Shown: one piece after another, positions 34,061-43,798 of the stretch
Layout of the letters: each line of letters opens with the position of its first letter
How positions within the stretch are numbered: the first letter of the stretch is position 1
Source: Mesostigma viride
Taxonomy: Eukaryota; Streptophyta; Mesostigmatophyceae; Mesostigmatales; Mesostigmataceae
Reading direction: 5' to 3'
Assembly (NCBI GenBank): GCA_009746045.1
Contig: RPFO01000041.1
Coordinates: forward strand, 5,050,420 to 5,114,419
DNA length: 64,000 bases
The notes under the pieces: model-generated
What the model saw: only the letters and a program-made list of their open reading frames with translations
What the model was told of the DNA's origin: nothing
Databases searched by the model: none
Program-made: the position numbers and the translations under genes

Positions 34061-34069
34061 TTTCTCAGC

Positions 34070-34378
34070 GCTGTGTTTTCTCACTTTTCTCGCTTTTCTC
34101 ACTTTTCTCACGTCCTGATTTTCTCACTTTTCTCACGTTTCACACCTCCCGTTTTTCTCACTTTTCTCACGTCCTGTTTTTTGAGATTTTTCTCACGTTT
34201 TTCCCCTTTTTTCACCTTTTTGGGGCAATCTCACCCGGGTGAGAAACGTGTTTTCTCACCCATTCTCACCCCATTCTGACCCTTTTTTCTCACCTTTCTC
34301 ACCCATTCTCACCCATTTCTCACCCTTTTTCTCACCTTTCTCACCCTTTTTCTCACCATTTCTCACCCATTATCAAAG
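34070..34378. repeat. E2 right subterminal repeats
   Basis: Direct copies of TTTTCTCAC and TTCTCACCC, mirroring the left array. Confidence 0.85.
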
Positions 34379-34394
34379 CCGAGTTCCTAGTGTG

Positions 34395-35270
34395 GAGACA
34401 ACGCCGGAGCGGGCAGCGCGGCAGTCTAGGGGCGAGCCCTACGGCGCGGCCTCGGGTGGGCCCCCGGATGCGGACCAACTGGAACCAACCTTCACCGTTG
34501 AGTTGGAACCCCGCCCCCGGCCTGACAGGGCTGGACCGTCATCGCTGCGTTCCGCGGAGGGACCCAGCCGGCCTGCCAGGGCTGAGCTGCATTCACCTCG
34601 TTCCGCGGAGGAACTCAGCGGCCCTACCAGGGCTGAGGCGCCACTACGCGCCGTGGAGGGGCCTAGTGGGGCGGGCGCCATAGTGCCAGCGGGGCCCACA
34701 GTACCCTACGACGTGCTCGTGGCGGCGGTGCAGAATCAGCAGGAACTCCTGCGCCAATTGATGGCTCAGCAGGGTCGCCAAGCGGACCATTCGGTGGACA
34801 CGTCAGTGGGTTATGATGCTGCATCCGGTGCCCCTGGGCTTTCTTATGAGGAATGGACGCTGGGGGATTTCATGCGGAATCAGGCGGGCAGGGTGGTCAA
34901 GTCTGGTGGACTGGGCCCGCGTACAGAGAAATTGTGTTTGCATTTCGTGGGGCCGTCGCTCCAAGCTCCCGCCGGAATGCATGTGCCCGAGCCCTTGGTT
35001 TTTCAAGCTGGACCCTGGTGTGCTGTGGACCGCGGGGCATACTGGGAGCAGCTGGAGATGACTTTCTCACCACAGATGCCGGTGCCGCTGCCGCAGCCGT
35101 CCAGTCCGCACCTTCCTCTCACCGTGGGGCATGTAGTGCGGTATGGCACGGAAGAATGGTGGGACTGGAAGTACCATGTGGACGGAATAGGGCACACGGT
35201 GGTGCCCCCTAAGGTGGCTCCGGTGGACGGGCGCGCCTTCCTCGACAAGACGGCGCCGGACTTCACGTGA
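34395..35270 (+). CDS. Element G second downstream ORF, second part
   Basis: Continues the frame interrupted by E2. 291 codons: first a Pro/Arg/Ser-rich region with two GPSRPARAELHSPRSAEE-type repeats, then a glutamine-rich helix (QNQQELLRQLMAQQ), then a folded-looking region (from about 34835) with SYEEWTLGDFM, WCAVDRGAYWEQLEM and EEWWDWKYHVDG. It stops at 35268-35270, where an overlapping frame opens. No recognised domain. Downstream of pol and before the 3' LTR. Confidence 0.5.
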   Translation, partial: ETTPERAARQSRGEPYGAASGGPPDADQLEPTFTVELEPRPRPDRAGPSSLRSAEGPSRPARAELHSPRSAEELSGPTRAEAPLRAVEGPSGAGAIVPAGPTVPYDVLVAAVQNQQELLRQLMAQQGRQADHSVDTSVGYDAASGAPGLSYEEWTLGDFMRNQAGRVVKSGGLGPRTEKLCLHFVGPSLQAPAGMHVPEPLVFQAGPWCAVDRGAYWEQLEMTFSPQMPVPLPQPSSPHLPLTVGHVVRYGTEEWWDWKYHVDGIGHTVVPPKVAPVDGRAFLDKTAPDFT

Positions 35271-35605
35271 CCCTGAAGTCTACCTGTGATGAGGATCACG
35301 TGCGCACCGCGGTGTTCAAGATGGGGGTGGACTTCGTCGCTGCTCATCGTTGTGGGGTGGTGGATAAATCGGGTCTGACCTTGTTGTTCACCCATGCCCA
35401 GTACCTCGCCGGATTCCTGGCCATGTGGCCCCCGGGAACGTGGGTGGAGCTCTCTCGGTTCGGCCGGCAGAAGGTGTCGCCCTACCAGGTGGCATTCGAG
35501 AGGGACCTGCACTCGCATCCCGGTAGTCTGGTTTGGACTATGACGCCAATGGGTCGTCAGGCCCTTCTTGCGGCCTTGCAACAACGGCGAGCCACTGGTC
35601 GTTAA
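35271..35605 (+). CDS. Element G downstream ORF, C-terminal frame
   Basis: About 112 codons in the next frame, beginning in the overlap at 35267. Because the previous frame stops in the same four bases (GTGA), this is probably the same protein after a one-base shift, by decay or ribosomal frameshift. It contains FLAMWPPGTWVELSRFGRQKV and ends AALQQRRATGR. No ATG at its head; the first Met is internal. Function unknown. Confidence 0.45.
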
Positions 35606-35805
35606 GGTGGTTGTGATCGATGTGACGGATAGCGGAATGATCCTGTCACCCTGTTTCATGCTATTACGTCAGGGTTGGTCCTGTGTATCAACTTCTAGAG
35701 GAATTGGTTTTACTGACCCGCCGGTGGACCGGGGTTGGGACATACTACTCCTATAGTAGCGTAGCATACTTGTTTCTTTTTCATCTCATGTACGGTAGGG
35801 ACTAC

Positions 35806-35827
35806 CGACCCCGTGGGGGGGGAGGAG
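35806..35827 (+). other. Element G polypurine tract
   Basis: GTGGGGGGGGAGGAG directly before the LTR start TGTTGCGTCCC. Confidence 0.7.
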
Positions 35828-36428
35828 TGTTGCGTCCCGGCCCTTTAGAACCGATGCAACAATGGAATAAATTACTAAGGCAGTTTGGCCTGTTATTCTA
35901 GTTTGTATGGACTTTGATAATCATGTGATTTGGACTAGTTATTTCGGTCCTAGGTTGTTCTATATGACCTTCTAGGGGCCGGTGCAGTCGCGCCGCGCCA
36001 GTTCAGATCTTGCCTGTACTTATATGCGTGGATCCTGTAGTTGAGGGTCGATGCCGGCCCGGGGATCGATCTTACGTGGAATGCATGATTTGGAAGTCTC
36101 TAGAGGATCGGCACTGTATCTGCGCGGCCACAGGCCTACTAGGTTAAATTAGTCCAAGGACGAGAGTCTCGTCCTCTCTTGGTTTGATGAATATAAAGTG
36201 CGATGACGCCTTCATATTAAACCTGGGGCAACTATCCATTTGTAATTGGTCTTGCTAGCCATTATAAGTGTGTATTAATTAGCTTGGCATCAAGTCGCGG
36301 TGCCAGATACCTCACGACCCCAGTCGTGAAGCGCAATCTGCATTAGGCCACCTTGAATCTTCCTAATTCCGGCATGGTAGATCTTTCGCTACGTAGCTCC
36401 GGTTAGGTGTCTGGGCTGGGACGTAACA
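35828..36428 (+). repeat. Element G 3' LTR
   Basis: 601 bp, TGTTGCGTCCCGG at the start and GGGACGTAACA at the end: near-perfect inverted termini with TG...CA, preceded by a polypurine tract. GGATA follows at 36429-36433 and is the candidate target-site duplication. The partner LTR is outside the window. Confidence 0.8.
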
Positions 36429-36429
36429 G

Positions 36430-36774
36430 GATACCCGCGAGGAGGCCTTTTCTGCCGAGGAAGCTGCCGCGTTTTACCTGGCAAATGGCCAGGCCTTAAC
36501 GCCATCATGCGCCTGTCCCGAGCTGCCGCCCTCTGACACCATCCTGCACCTGGCTGCCGAGAAAAAGTGCGAGATCCGGGACTGCAACCAACAGGTTACC
36601 CACCTGTCGGACTTTCTCCACGACAACCCCGACGACACCGACCTCTGCCTCGCAGTCTGGTGGACGTGCTCCCGTCTTTCCGACAGCGCCCTTGAGCGCT
36701 TTGTCATGGCCTCTCTGGACCTGGGAGCCGACCCCACTGTTGCTGCCGCCAATGATCGACATTATCAGAGGTGA
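36430..36774 (+). pseudogene. Host-like exon fragment with ankyrin-like motifs
   Basis: An open frame of 114 codons runs straight out of the element G LTR. It contains DTILHLAAEKKC and MASLDLGADPTVAA, which resemble ankyrin repeat helices and turns, plus acidic DNPDDTDLCLAVWW. CAGAG|GTGAAT near 36766-36776 is a good splice donor just before the stop. The likely reading is a host exon cut on its left by the insertion of element G. Too short for a firm family call. Confidence 0.4.
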
Positions 36775-37639
36775 ATTTCACCCTGTGTGCCCAACTGCCT
36801 GTTTACATTTGTAGTGTCTGGCCATCATGTTGTAAAGGGAGGTATTAGGGTTGCGTCCCTAACAATCGCACCCTCCTGCCGTCTTTCTGGCCGATAATTA
36901 AATAGGCTTGGTAGGGCCCGCCGTGAGCTTTCCGGCACAACTTATAGCACTGAATATATAGTGCAGTATAGCAAAAGTTATGTAGTGCCGAAGTTGTAAT
37001 TCCGGCACAATACTTTGCGTACCTTAGGTGCCGACGGTACTATCCTCGGCCGAATATTCCGTGATGGATATTTCGTATGACTGAATCCAGTTCTAGATGC
37101 ATTGTATGCCGTGTTAGTTGCTTGACATCTGGCGTTCTCCTAATCGTCAATTGTATAATCGACAGCTGGCAACTTGTGCAGAATATTCTAGAACGTGCAC
37201 CGCTGCCCCAATGTGCCTTGATAAGGAAGTGACACACCTACGTTGCACTTACCTTGCAGTCTAAGCCCCGTGTGGCTATGGATGCTATGGTCCCCACCTG
37301 GGAACCGCACCATGGCTTTGGCAGTGAAACGGTGGCAGTCCGTAACCTAAATATGCAATGAATAATTGGTGAGCTATGCTCATTTTATCTAGTTAGAAAG
37401 AGCTCCCAACGTATGTGAGCTCTTGATCTTTCACAGCGCGTCTTAGCCAATGTTGCAAGGCAGCAACCTTAAATCTGTTCACCAGGCCACGACCACAATG
37501 GGCACTTCCACGACCAAGGTGGCACCCACGGTTCGTGCTTTCCGAGATAGCTGGTCATCCCCCATGACCAAGCTATATCCTTGCGTTGTTCCTCGTTCCC
37601 ATCGGCGTGACGAGGCACGTGCAGGCGTGCAAGCAAATC
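36775..37639. other. Intergenic or intronic stretch, no gene seen
   Basis: No supportable gene. TTCCGGCACAACTTATA and GTTGTAATTCCGGCACAA flank an AT-rich 60-bp core (about 36930-37015). CTTGATCTTTCACAG (37423-37437) nearly recurs at 38360-38373. Confidence 0.4.
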
Positions 37640-38033
37640 CTCAACGTCCACTGGCATCAGTGCAGAGCCAGGACGAACTGGATTTGCCTAGACTCTGCAA
37701 CCTAGGAAGTACAGGACCTGTCACAAGCCTGCAAGGCCTAGTATCCTTGCAGACCTGTGCCAGCTCCAGTATTCCACCAGTCACAGGCTGCTGCTCCTCT
37801 GATCTACGTGGACCACAGTCACGTGATAATCAGGCTAAGCCTGTGCAGGCACGGCCTGCCACGTGTCCTGTCCACTATGCCAGAGGACTGCACCCTAGTC
37901 GGCCACGGATGGCTAGGACTTCGGGACTTGATATCTTTCTTGTCCCTTGTCTGTTTCAGGCGGTCAGCACGGCGTTGGAAAGGTCTTTCCAAACTGCATC
38001 CACTTAGCATATTGGTTGCCCAAAATGCTAACT
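37640..38033 (-). repeat. Element D 3' LTR, outer end (minus orientation)
   Basis: Related to the B LTR at 25740-26083 through several shared blocks and the same end, ATGCTAACT. The pyrimidine run directly to the right is the polypurine tract of a minus-strand element, so this is the start of the 3' LTR. The inner boundary is not defined. Confidence 0.6.
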
Positions 38034-38035
38034 CC

Positions 38036-38051
38036 AACCCTTTCTTCTTTT
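38036..38051 (-). other. Element D polypurine tract
   Basis: On the minus strand, AAAAGAAGAAAGGG precedes the LTR start. Confidence 0.6.
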
Positions 38052-39040
38052 GGAGCTGGACCAGCTTGAAACAAGCCTAACCTTGCTTGTGCCACTCAGC
38101 CACAGACCGCTTGGTCCCTTGGGGTTGATCAGACCTGATAGGGCCCAGGGTCCTGCCTCCTTTTGGGAAACAACATATACGCCCTTGGACCAGGCTAGGT
38201 GTACTGGCCAGTGAATCAGAGGTCACCCCAGGTTATCCCCTGACCCCTTGGTCAGCTCCCAACCTTTCCTTGGGAACTTGGTGTTAGATTAAAGTCAAGG
38301 CACATTACCTAGTCCAATGGCTGGGATTAAGGATGCCAAGAACGTATTATTGTGAGTTCCTGATCTTTCACAGTTATCACAGGCGCCCGTTCTTATGGCG
38401 CCCGCCTTGGCCAGCCTTTCCCTTTTATGCTCAAAGAGACTCAGGTAGCACCTATACAAATACTGCCTTATTGGGGAGCCCATGTCTTCACTGGGTGTTA
38501 AGCCCAGGAATCACTCATGCCAGGCTGTGGCTCTGCTGGGGAATTGAACCCCACCCCAACCTCCAGGTTTATAGGTGACCTGGAACTTTACACAAGAGAA
38601 ACATTACAACCATGAGAACAACATGAGAATGACACATGATTATGTTTTATTCAAGCATTATATAACCCAGAATGTGGCTCCCTGGCAACCATGTTCCACA
38701 TGGTCACACAACCAGGTTCTTTATTAGCAACAGGTTGGAAACAAGCACTAGAAAACATATATACAGCAACCTGTAAGAACCAGCATTCGGGTTGCCCTTG
38801 CATGGCCTAACTGTTTGAGGCCAAAGGCGTCGACTTAAGTCCTGGCGACTCTTCTGAACCCCATGGGGAGGGCCAGGCATGATTCTCAGCTGGTAGGAGT
38901 GACATTCCACACCAACTCCTGTCCAGGAGGGTGTACCTAACCCTGAAGGACCGGCTGTCAACCAGTAAGCACCAGTCACCACTTGGTACTTTGGTCAAGC
39001 AGCCCACTGGGGACACCCAAGCTGAAGCAAGGCCTGGTCT
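38052..39040 (-). other. Element D 3' untranslated region
   Basis: No gene. It lies between the RNase H stop and the polypurine tract. Sequence is AT-richer near 38580-38760. Confidence 0.5.
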
Positions 39041-40828
39041 CTATGGCCGCCCGTGTAAGGGGTCCATGAGCCCACGGAGCAGGGGGTACTGCCTCTCCGC
39101 CTTCTCCTCCAGCTTGGTGAGGGCATCTGCAGGGTTGTCCACACCAGGCACATGTTCAATGTGAGCTAGGTAGGACATCTCCTTGAGCAACAAGTAGTCA
39201 AGGTCCCTGCTCCTGGCCAGCTGCCTGTGCACAAATTGCACCATGCCCATGCTATCAGTCCTCACCAGTGTGTGCAGCTGCAACCTACAGGAAGCCACTT
39301 GACATAGCTGGTAGAAGAGCTCCCTCAAGTAAAGAGCAGTATGCAGCCCTTCACAGATTGCCCTGCACTCAGCAATATCACTGCTGGGTGTAACCCTGTT
39401 CTGCAACCGACTGTACCAGGTAACAAGTGAGGTGTGATCTTGCTCCAGGGTAACTAATGCTGCTGCCCTGCCCCTGACCTCTGTGACCTTCCTATTATCC
39501 ATAGAACTGTCCACATAGAGAACCATGTCAAGGGGCTTGTACAAATCCACAGGACCCAGTATGAGAGGGGGAGACATCATGACAGCCTGCACCACACTCT
39601 CAGCACCCACCTCAACCAGCTGGGAATCAGTAAGTCGACTCAAAACCAGCAAGTCAGGGGCACATATACTTGCAAGCCATGCCAGCATGCCCCTGATGGT
39701 AGCACACCTAGCCTGCGTGATGGGCTCCTGCAATGCATCTACAATCTGCTGTGGGTAGTCCTTACCACCCTCCATCCTGATGAACCACGAGCCCTTGGCT
39801 TGGAACAACGTAGCCTGCATGCCACAGAAGACCATAGGCTCATTCTCCACCATGTGCTGTATCTTACCCAGCTCAAACCGCTTCTGGATCTTAGCCAAGA
39901 CAGCCTCAACCCAGTCTGGTGGACCTATGAGATGCAGGTCATCACCATGCAGTGAGGCAAAGACAGGAAGGCCATTGTAGGACCCTTGGAACAAACAGGG
40001 ATCCACTGGAGACACAGAAAACCCACAAGTATTCTTCAAGAATTTCTCTAGGCTCTTTCTCCAGATAATGGGACTGGACCTGAGACCTTCCAACCCTTTC
40101 AGAATTCTCAGGTACCTGGCCTTTATCTCTGCTCTCCATACAGCAGGTACAGTCACAAAGAAAGGAGGGATATCTCTCCAAGTCTGCCTAGCCTGATCTT
40201 GGTCACCCTTGAGAAAAGCCCTCTTGAAATCAATCAGCACAGAGCTATAGGGCACACCCTTAACCAGAAAAGACAGAAATATACACAGCAGAATCCTCCA
40301 CGTGTCATGCAGCATCCCTGGAGTATAGAGCTCCTCATCTAACAACTGGCCAGTGCCATGATACTCGGTTACAACTGGTCTGACATGTGGCACCTGGACA
40401 CCATCTACCTCCTTGAGCTTGAGGACAAACATCAATCTGAGCAGCTGGTGAACTTCTGGCAGCTCATCCACAGGTTCTGCACAGTTGGAAACTATCCACT
40501 CATGCCCAGAAGCAACAAAGCCAAGAGTCCATGCCTTAGCCATCTTGGGGCTCTGCATCATCTCGACTAGCTGGCGCCAGGGAATAGGACTGTGAGCAGC
40601 TATCTGGTACCTGTTTACCCCTAACTGCCGTGGATCAAAGGTGGTTGGGATTATCAACAGGTCCTCAGCTATGGGCTCCTGACCTTGAGGACCCTCAGCT
40701 GGCTGACTCCTAACAGCCTTCACCGCCACTGCAAGACCCTGGGAATAGTGATATCTTTCAAGGGGGAGGCTGCCCCTGCCTTCTAGTGCCAACTCATCAG
40801 AGGTCAAAGTAACCCCTGGCATGCACAA
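39041..40828 (-). CDS. Element D pol: reverse transcriptase and RNase H
   Basis: Minus strand, 595 codons, same family as element A. RT motif A is VLIDFKRAFLKGD; motif C is SLHGDDLHLIG (HGDD at about 39938-39949), again without the usual Tyr. RNase H shows YVDSSMDNRK, SSDIAECRAICEG, RTDSMGMVQFVHRQ and NPADALTK. The frame overlaps the integrase-protease frame by 25 bp; a one-base shift near 40830 separates them, so the polyprotein is broken. It is otherwise intact to the stop. Confidence 0.85.
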   Translation of the reverse strand: MCMPGVTLTSDELALEGRGSLPLERYHYSQGLAVAVKAVRSQPAEGPQGQEPIAEDLLIIPTTFDPRQLGVNRYQIAAHSPIPWRQLVEMMQSPKMAKAWTLGFVASGHEWIVSNCAEPVDELPEVHQLLRLMFVLKLKEVDGVQVPHVRPVVTEYHGTGQLLDEELYTPGMLHDTWRILLCIFLSFLVKGVPYSSVLIDFKRAFLKGDQDQARQTWRDIPPFFVTVPAVWRAEIKARYLRILKGLEGLRSSPIIWRKSLEKFLKNTCGFSVSPVDPCLFQGSYNGLPVFASLHGDDLHLIGPPDWVEAVLAKIQKRFELGKIQHMVENEPMVFCGMQATLFQAKGSWFIRMEGGKDYPQQIVDALQEPITQARCATIRGMLAWLASICAPDLLVLSRLTDSQLVEVGAESVVQAVMMSPPLILGPVDLYKPLDMVLYVDSSMDNRKVTEVRGRAAALVTLEQDHTSLVTWYSRLQNRVTPSSDIAECRAICEGLHTALYLRELFYQLCQVASCRLQLHTLVRTDSMGMVQFVHRQLARSRDLDYLLLKEMSYLAHIEHVPGVDNPADALTKLEEKAERQYPLLRGLMDPLHGRP

Positions 40829-41868
40829 GAAGTTTGACCCAGAATGGCAGGCCCCTGATAGCCCTCTACCACACAGAACGTGGTGGGCACCCCTAAGATA
40901 GGCACACTCACTTCCCCAAGGATCTTCATGGACACCTTTCCTGAGAAATCAGACACAGCAAGGCAACTGGGATGGGACATCTGTAAGCCTACAGCATCCT
41001 CTTCCCTGATGACAGACACCTGTGAGTTGGTATCTACCTCCATTGTAGCTGCCCAGCACGACCCCCACCCCGTGAGCTTGGATACCTTGGGATCATGTTT
41101 GCTGCGCATGAGTGCTCGGATGACGTCCGCCATGAGAGGCCCCCGGGCCTTAGGTGGCTGCCCCGTCCCCTCTGGCCTTGTGACAGTTGCTTCAGCAGCC
41201 TCCTCCTGCTCGTCATCTTCCAGCAGGGACAGACCATCATCCACCACCAGAGGATTGTTAGCTGCTGCTGCCTGGCTCTGGCCTGGCTCCTCAACCCAGC
41301 TGGGAGGGCCTGGCCCGTCTGCAGGCCAGATTGCATGTGGCCTTCTCTCCTTGACATGAGCCCAGGACAACCTGTACACGTGCCTTGGATCCTTTTCCAA
41401 AGCCACCAGGCAAGATCTGTTAGCTTCCTCCACACGAGTGACAACCCCATCCTGCCACTTCCCCCGCTTGCCTGGAATAGATGGTTCCTTCCACATCCTG
41501 ACCTTCAGCCCCACCTGAGGCCTCAGCACATTCCAGTTCTTGTCCTTACGTCTCAGCTGGGCAAATAACCTATCTGCCTTCCTAAGACTGGCCTGCACCA
41601 CGTTCTCAGGCAATAAGCTATATTGCAGGGCCAGGGGAGAGACAGCCACACCATCAAAGTAATAGTTAACCCTGTGGTTCAGCTGCTCCTCTATCCCCTT
41701 ACACCAGGCTGCCCTCTCTAAGGCAGATGCCACAAGTGGCACTGACTCTGCTGCTAGCACCACTGTCTTCACTTCACGTATGGATCTCTCTACAGCCCCT
41801 TGCTGCCCATGACTCTCCCTGGGGACTACTACCAGCTTACAAGGCAGCTGGTCCTGATGCTTGCTACG
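40804..41868 (-). pseudogene. Element D pol: integrase end and retropepsin-like domain (5' truncated)
   Basis: Minus strand. From about 41868 it matches the B integrase: QLPCKLVVVPRESHGQQGAV with the catalytic Glu, then the tail WKEPSIPGKRGKWQDG. A retropepsin-like segment follows, VDTNSQVSV at about 41011-41036 and AILGQ near 40835. DTN replaces DTG exactly as in A. Homology stops at the codons for KH-x-DQ; the frame then runs on to 42015 through unrelated sequence. D is thus truncated at its 5' end next to the virus-like block. Confidence 0.75.
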
Positions 41869-42436
41869 CTCCGCGAAAGTGACCCGTTTTCCCGGGTTGC
41901 GCGACTTGTGCAAATCGGCTAAGTCCCGTGGTCTTCCAGCGGGTGGGGGGTTAGCGCCCCCAAGCCCCCCCGAATAGGACCATGGCCGGAATAAATACGG
42001 GCGTGAACAATGCAAGCTTAATACGTTTAGATAAGGGGTAGGTTTCGTACGATTCGCGCGTGTGAATACAGGTGGTCGTATGCTAAGGCTATGTTCGCGA
42101 GTATGAGATAGTACAGCAATAATGATTTGATGATGGACACAATGATAATTGTCTTTTCATTATGGACATAATTTTGTCAATCGGGGTTGCGCCTAAAAGC
42201 CGAGTAACCCGAACGGGACTACGGGGGAGAACAACAGCACTAGGAGAATACGCTTATTCCAAGGGAATTTGTCAAACGATTTGCGCGTGTGTTCCATGTA
42301 CAAGTGTTCCCATGCTAAGGAGAGGTTGACGCAAATGAGATAGTACAGCAATAATGCTTTGATGATGGACACCATGATCATGGTCTTTTCATTATAAAAA
42401 TAAATAATATCACTCAATCGTGTTTCCTATACTGCA
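41869..42436. repeat. Noncoding block with a degenerate 230-bp tandem duplication
   Basis: Two diverged copies (about 42045-42170 and 42275-42395) share CGCGTGTG, CATGCTAAG, ATGAGATAGTACAGCAATAATG and TTTGATGATGGACAC. Each ends with CTTTTCATTAT, the 3' motif of the neighbouring gene, so this looks like a duplicated 3' flank. No gene seen. A C-rich run occurs at 41950-41975. Confidence 0.6.
42385..42403 (-). terminator. 3' motif of the Cys-rich virus-like gene
   Basis: On the minus strand TATTTTTATAATGAAAAG, 34 nt past the stop. The same motif follows three other genes of the cluster. Confidence 0.6.
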
Positions 42437-43414
42437 TCACTTGCGCCCGAAGAGCGCAGGAATTCCCTCAGTCACGAGAAGGTCAAGCACGCCGCGGAGG
42501 AACTGCTTCTCCTCGGCTCTGTTCATGGGCTGCAAGTTGACTCCAAGGGGGACAAACTCGTCCCTCTGGTCTTTTGGTTTTTCCAGGAGCTTCTTCAAGC
42601 CGTTGTCTTGGCTGTACCCCTCCAAGAGGATCTTCGCCTTGAAGGGCGCGTTCCTTGCGCAATTGTGGCAGCGGACGCGGATCTGGTCCGAGAACTGGTC
42701 CGGGACAATATAGGCAGACATGACGTCGTGCAAGAACCTCACCGTGCAGGTGGAGCCCTCCTTCGGGGGCCAACAGCTCGCCACGTTCGAGTTCTGCAGG
42801 TAGAGAGAAGTCCCTTGCTCCCCGGCCTGCGTGTCCATCTTCCAGTCCCTCACGAAACTCTGCACGAGCTCGTTCTCCTTTTCTGTTCTGACTTCGTTCT
42901 CGGCCACCTTCAACTTGCGAAGTGCGATCACGACCTTCTTTTGGTAGCAGGGCTCGCACAGAGTGGTCTTGTTGCGCATATGCTGCGTTGCAGGCGTATC
43001 GTGGACGAAGGCAGCTCCAGTGACATACGACATGCACTCCACGCACGAATAGGAGCGGCGAGGTGGCGTATCTTGCTCAGGGACTCGGTAGCGCATGAGC
43101 GAATCCGAGTACTTGTGCACGAAGTCGGCGATTTGAGGGATGGCCTTGACGCAGCCATCGCACTTGCACTCGACGGAGCCTTGGTCGTTTTTGAAGAGGT
43201 AGAAAAAGTCCGTCGGCATGTGGAAACAGGTGTCGCAGATACGCGGCCTCACCAAGTCGAAAGCGGAGTCCTTTACGGGGTTCGACTCGTCGCTGTGCTC
43301 CACGAGGACAGGCTTCTTGCAGGCGTGCTTCTTTCGCTTGGATATGGCTGCCAAGGAGAGAGGGAACAGCGGGGTGTTGTTGAGGCGAACAGAGGACCTG
43401 GTAGCGGGAGCCAT
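42437..43414 (-). CDS. Virus-like Cys-rich protein
   Basis: Minus strand, 325 residues from the ATG at 43414. An earlier Met at 43519 is less likely, because the CT-rich leader and TATA-like box fit 43414. Five zinc-binding pairs are visible: C60-x2-C63, C83-x-C85-x2-C88, C124-x2-C127, C153-x2-C156 and C249-x2-C252. The N terminus is basic (SKRKKHACKKP). No known family recognised; the zinc clusters suggest a structural or nucleic-acid-binding role (inference). Intronless, convergent with nothing on its left, and tandem with the next minus-strand gene. Confidence 0.75.
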   Translation of the reverse strand: MAPATRSSVRLNNTPLFPLSLAAISKRKKHACKKPVLVEHSDESNPVKDSAFDLVRPRICDTCFHMPTDFFYLFKNDQGSVECKCDGCVKAIPQIADFVHKYSDSLMRYRVPEQDTPPRRSYSCVECMSYVTGAAFVHDTPATQHMRNKTTLCEPCYQKKVVIALRKLKVAENEVRTEKENELVQSFVRDWKMDTQAGEQGTSLYLQNSNVASCWPPKEGSTCTVRFLHDVMSAYIVPDQFSDQIRVRCHNCARNAPFKAKILLEGYSQDNGLKKLLEKPKDQRDEFVPLGVNLQPMNRAEEKQFLRGVLDLLVTEGIPALFGRK

Positions 43415-43489
43415 GGATGGATGAGAGTGCGAGAGGGATTGCGCGAGAGAAAACGAGAGCGAGATGGGAAACAAGTCGCAAACTTGGAG

Positions 43490-43499
43490 TCTTTGTACC
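43490..43499 (-). promoter_or_regulatory. TATA-like box of the Cys-rich gene
   Basis: Minus strand GGTACAAAGA, 76 nt before the ATG at 43414. It is a variant of the GGTATAAAAC/G box found 72-79 nt before three other genes of the cluster. A CT-rich leader lies between. Confidence 0.5.
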
Positions 43500-43512
43500 T
43501 CTCGGGAGCAGC

Positions 43513-43526
43513 TGTCCACGGGGACA
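43513..43526. promoter_or_regulatory. Palindrome TGTCCACGGGGACA upstream of the Cys-rich gene
   Basis: TGTCC-ACGG-GGACA, the same motif as in the 44904-45251 array. Further upstream (43540-43670) TTATCCAC...GGTTAC-type units repeat about three times. Confidence 0.6.
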
Positions 43527-43764
43527 CAGAGTTTCAGTTACTTATCCACTGGAATTCGGTTACAAGCGGCGCGGCGCTGTACGGCCTTATCCACGGGAAT
43601 TCGGTTACAAACGACGCGACGCCGTACGGGCTTATCCACAGGGTTTCAGTTACAATTTACGGATAGTGTACGGACCCGTCCGGAAATACTACTTGAAGTA
43701 ATTTGCCACTTGGCATGCAATTGTGTTTGACTCATTGTTGGTATTCAAGTTTGTGTGAAAATGG

Positions 43765-43783
43765 TTTTTCATTAATAAAAATA
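43765..43783 (-). terminator. 3' motif of the 293-aa gene
   Basis: Minus strand TATTTTTATTAATGAAAAA, starting about 16 nt past the stop at 43799; it is self-complementary enough to form an A/T hairpin. Confidence 0.6.
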
Positions 43784-43798
43784 ATACACAAGGATCAT

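Larger units (their letters stand above)
28021..34392. mobile_element. E2, degenerate CACTA transposon
   Basis: 6372 bp with CACTAGGAACTC at the left and GAGTTCCTAGTG at the right. Flanking dinucleotide TG is duplicated (28019-28020, 34393-34394). It shares its terminal repeat with E1, but its subterminal arrays are GTGAGAAA/TTTCTCAC instead of GTGGTAAAA. Only remnants of a TNP2 gene remain, on the minus strand, with a later repeat-bearing insertion in the intron and a MITE. Excision restores the frame of the element G ORF. Confidence 0.9.

Noticed and set aside
36430-36774. Firm assignment of the exon to an ankyrin-repeat protein
   Set aside because: Only partial motif matches over 114 codons; kept as ankyrin-like.
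41870-42015. N-terminal extension of the element D integrase frame
   Set aside because: The similarity to the B integrase stops at about 41868 and the extension lacks family motifs; it is read-through into unrelated DNA.
43415-43519. Earlier start codon for the Cys-rich virus-like protein at 43519
   Set aside because: It would place the TATA-like box and CT-rich leader inside the coding region; the ATG at 43414 fits the spacing seen in the other three genes.
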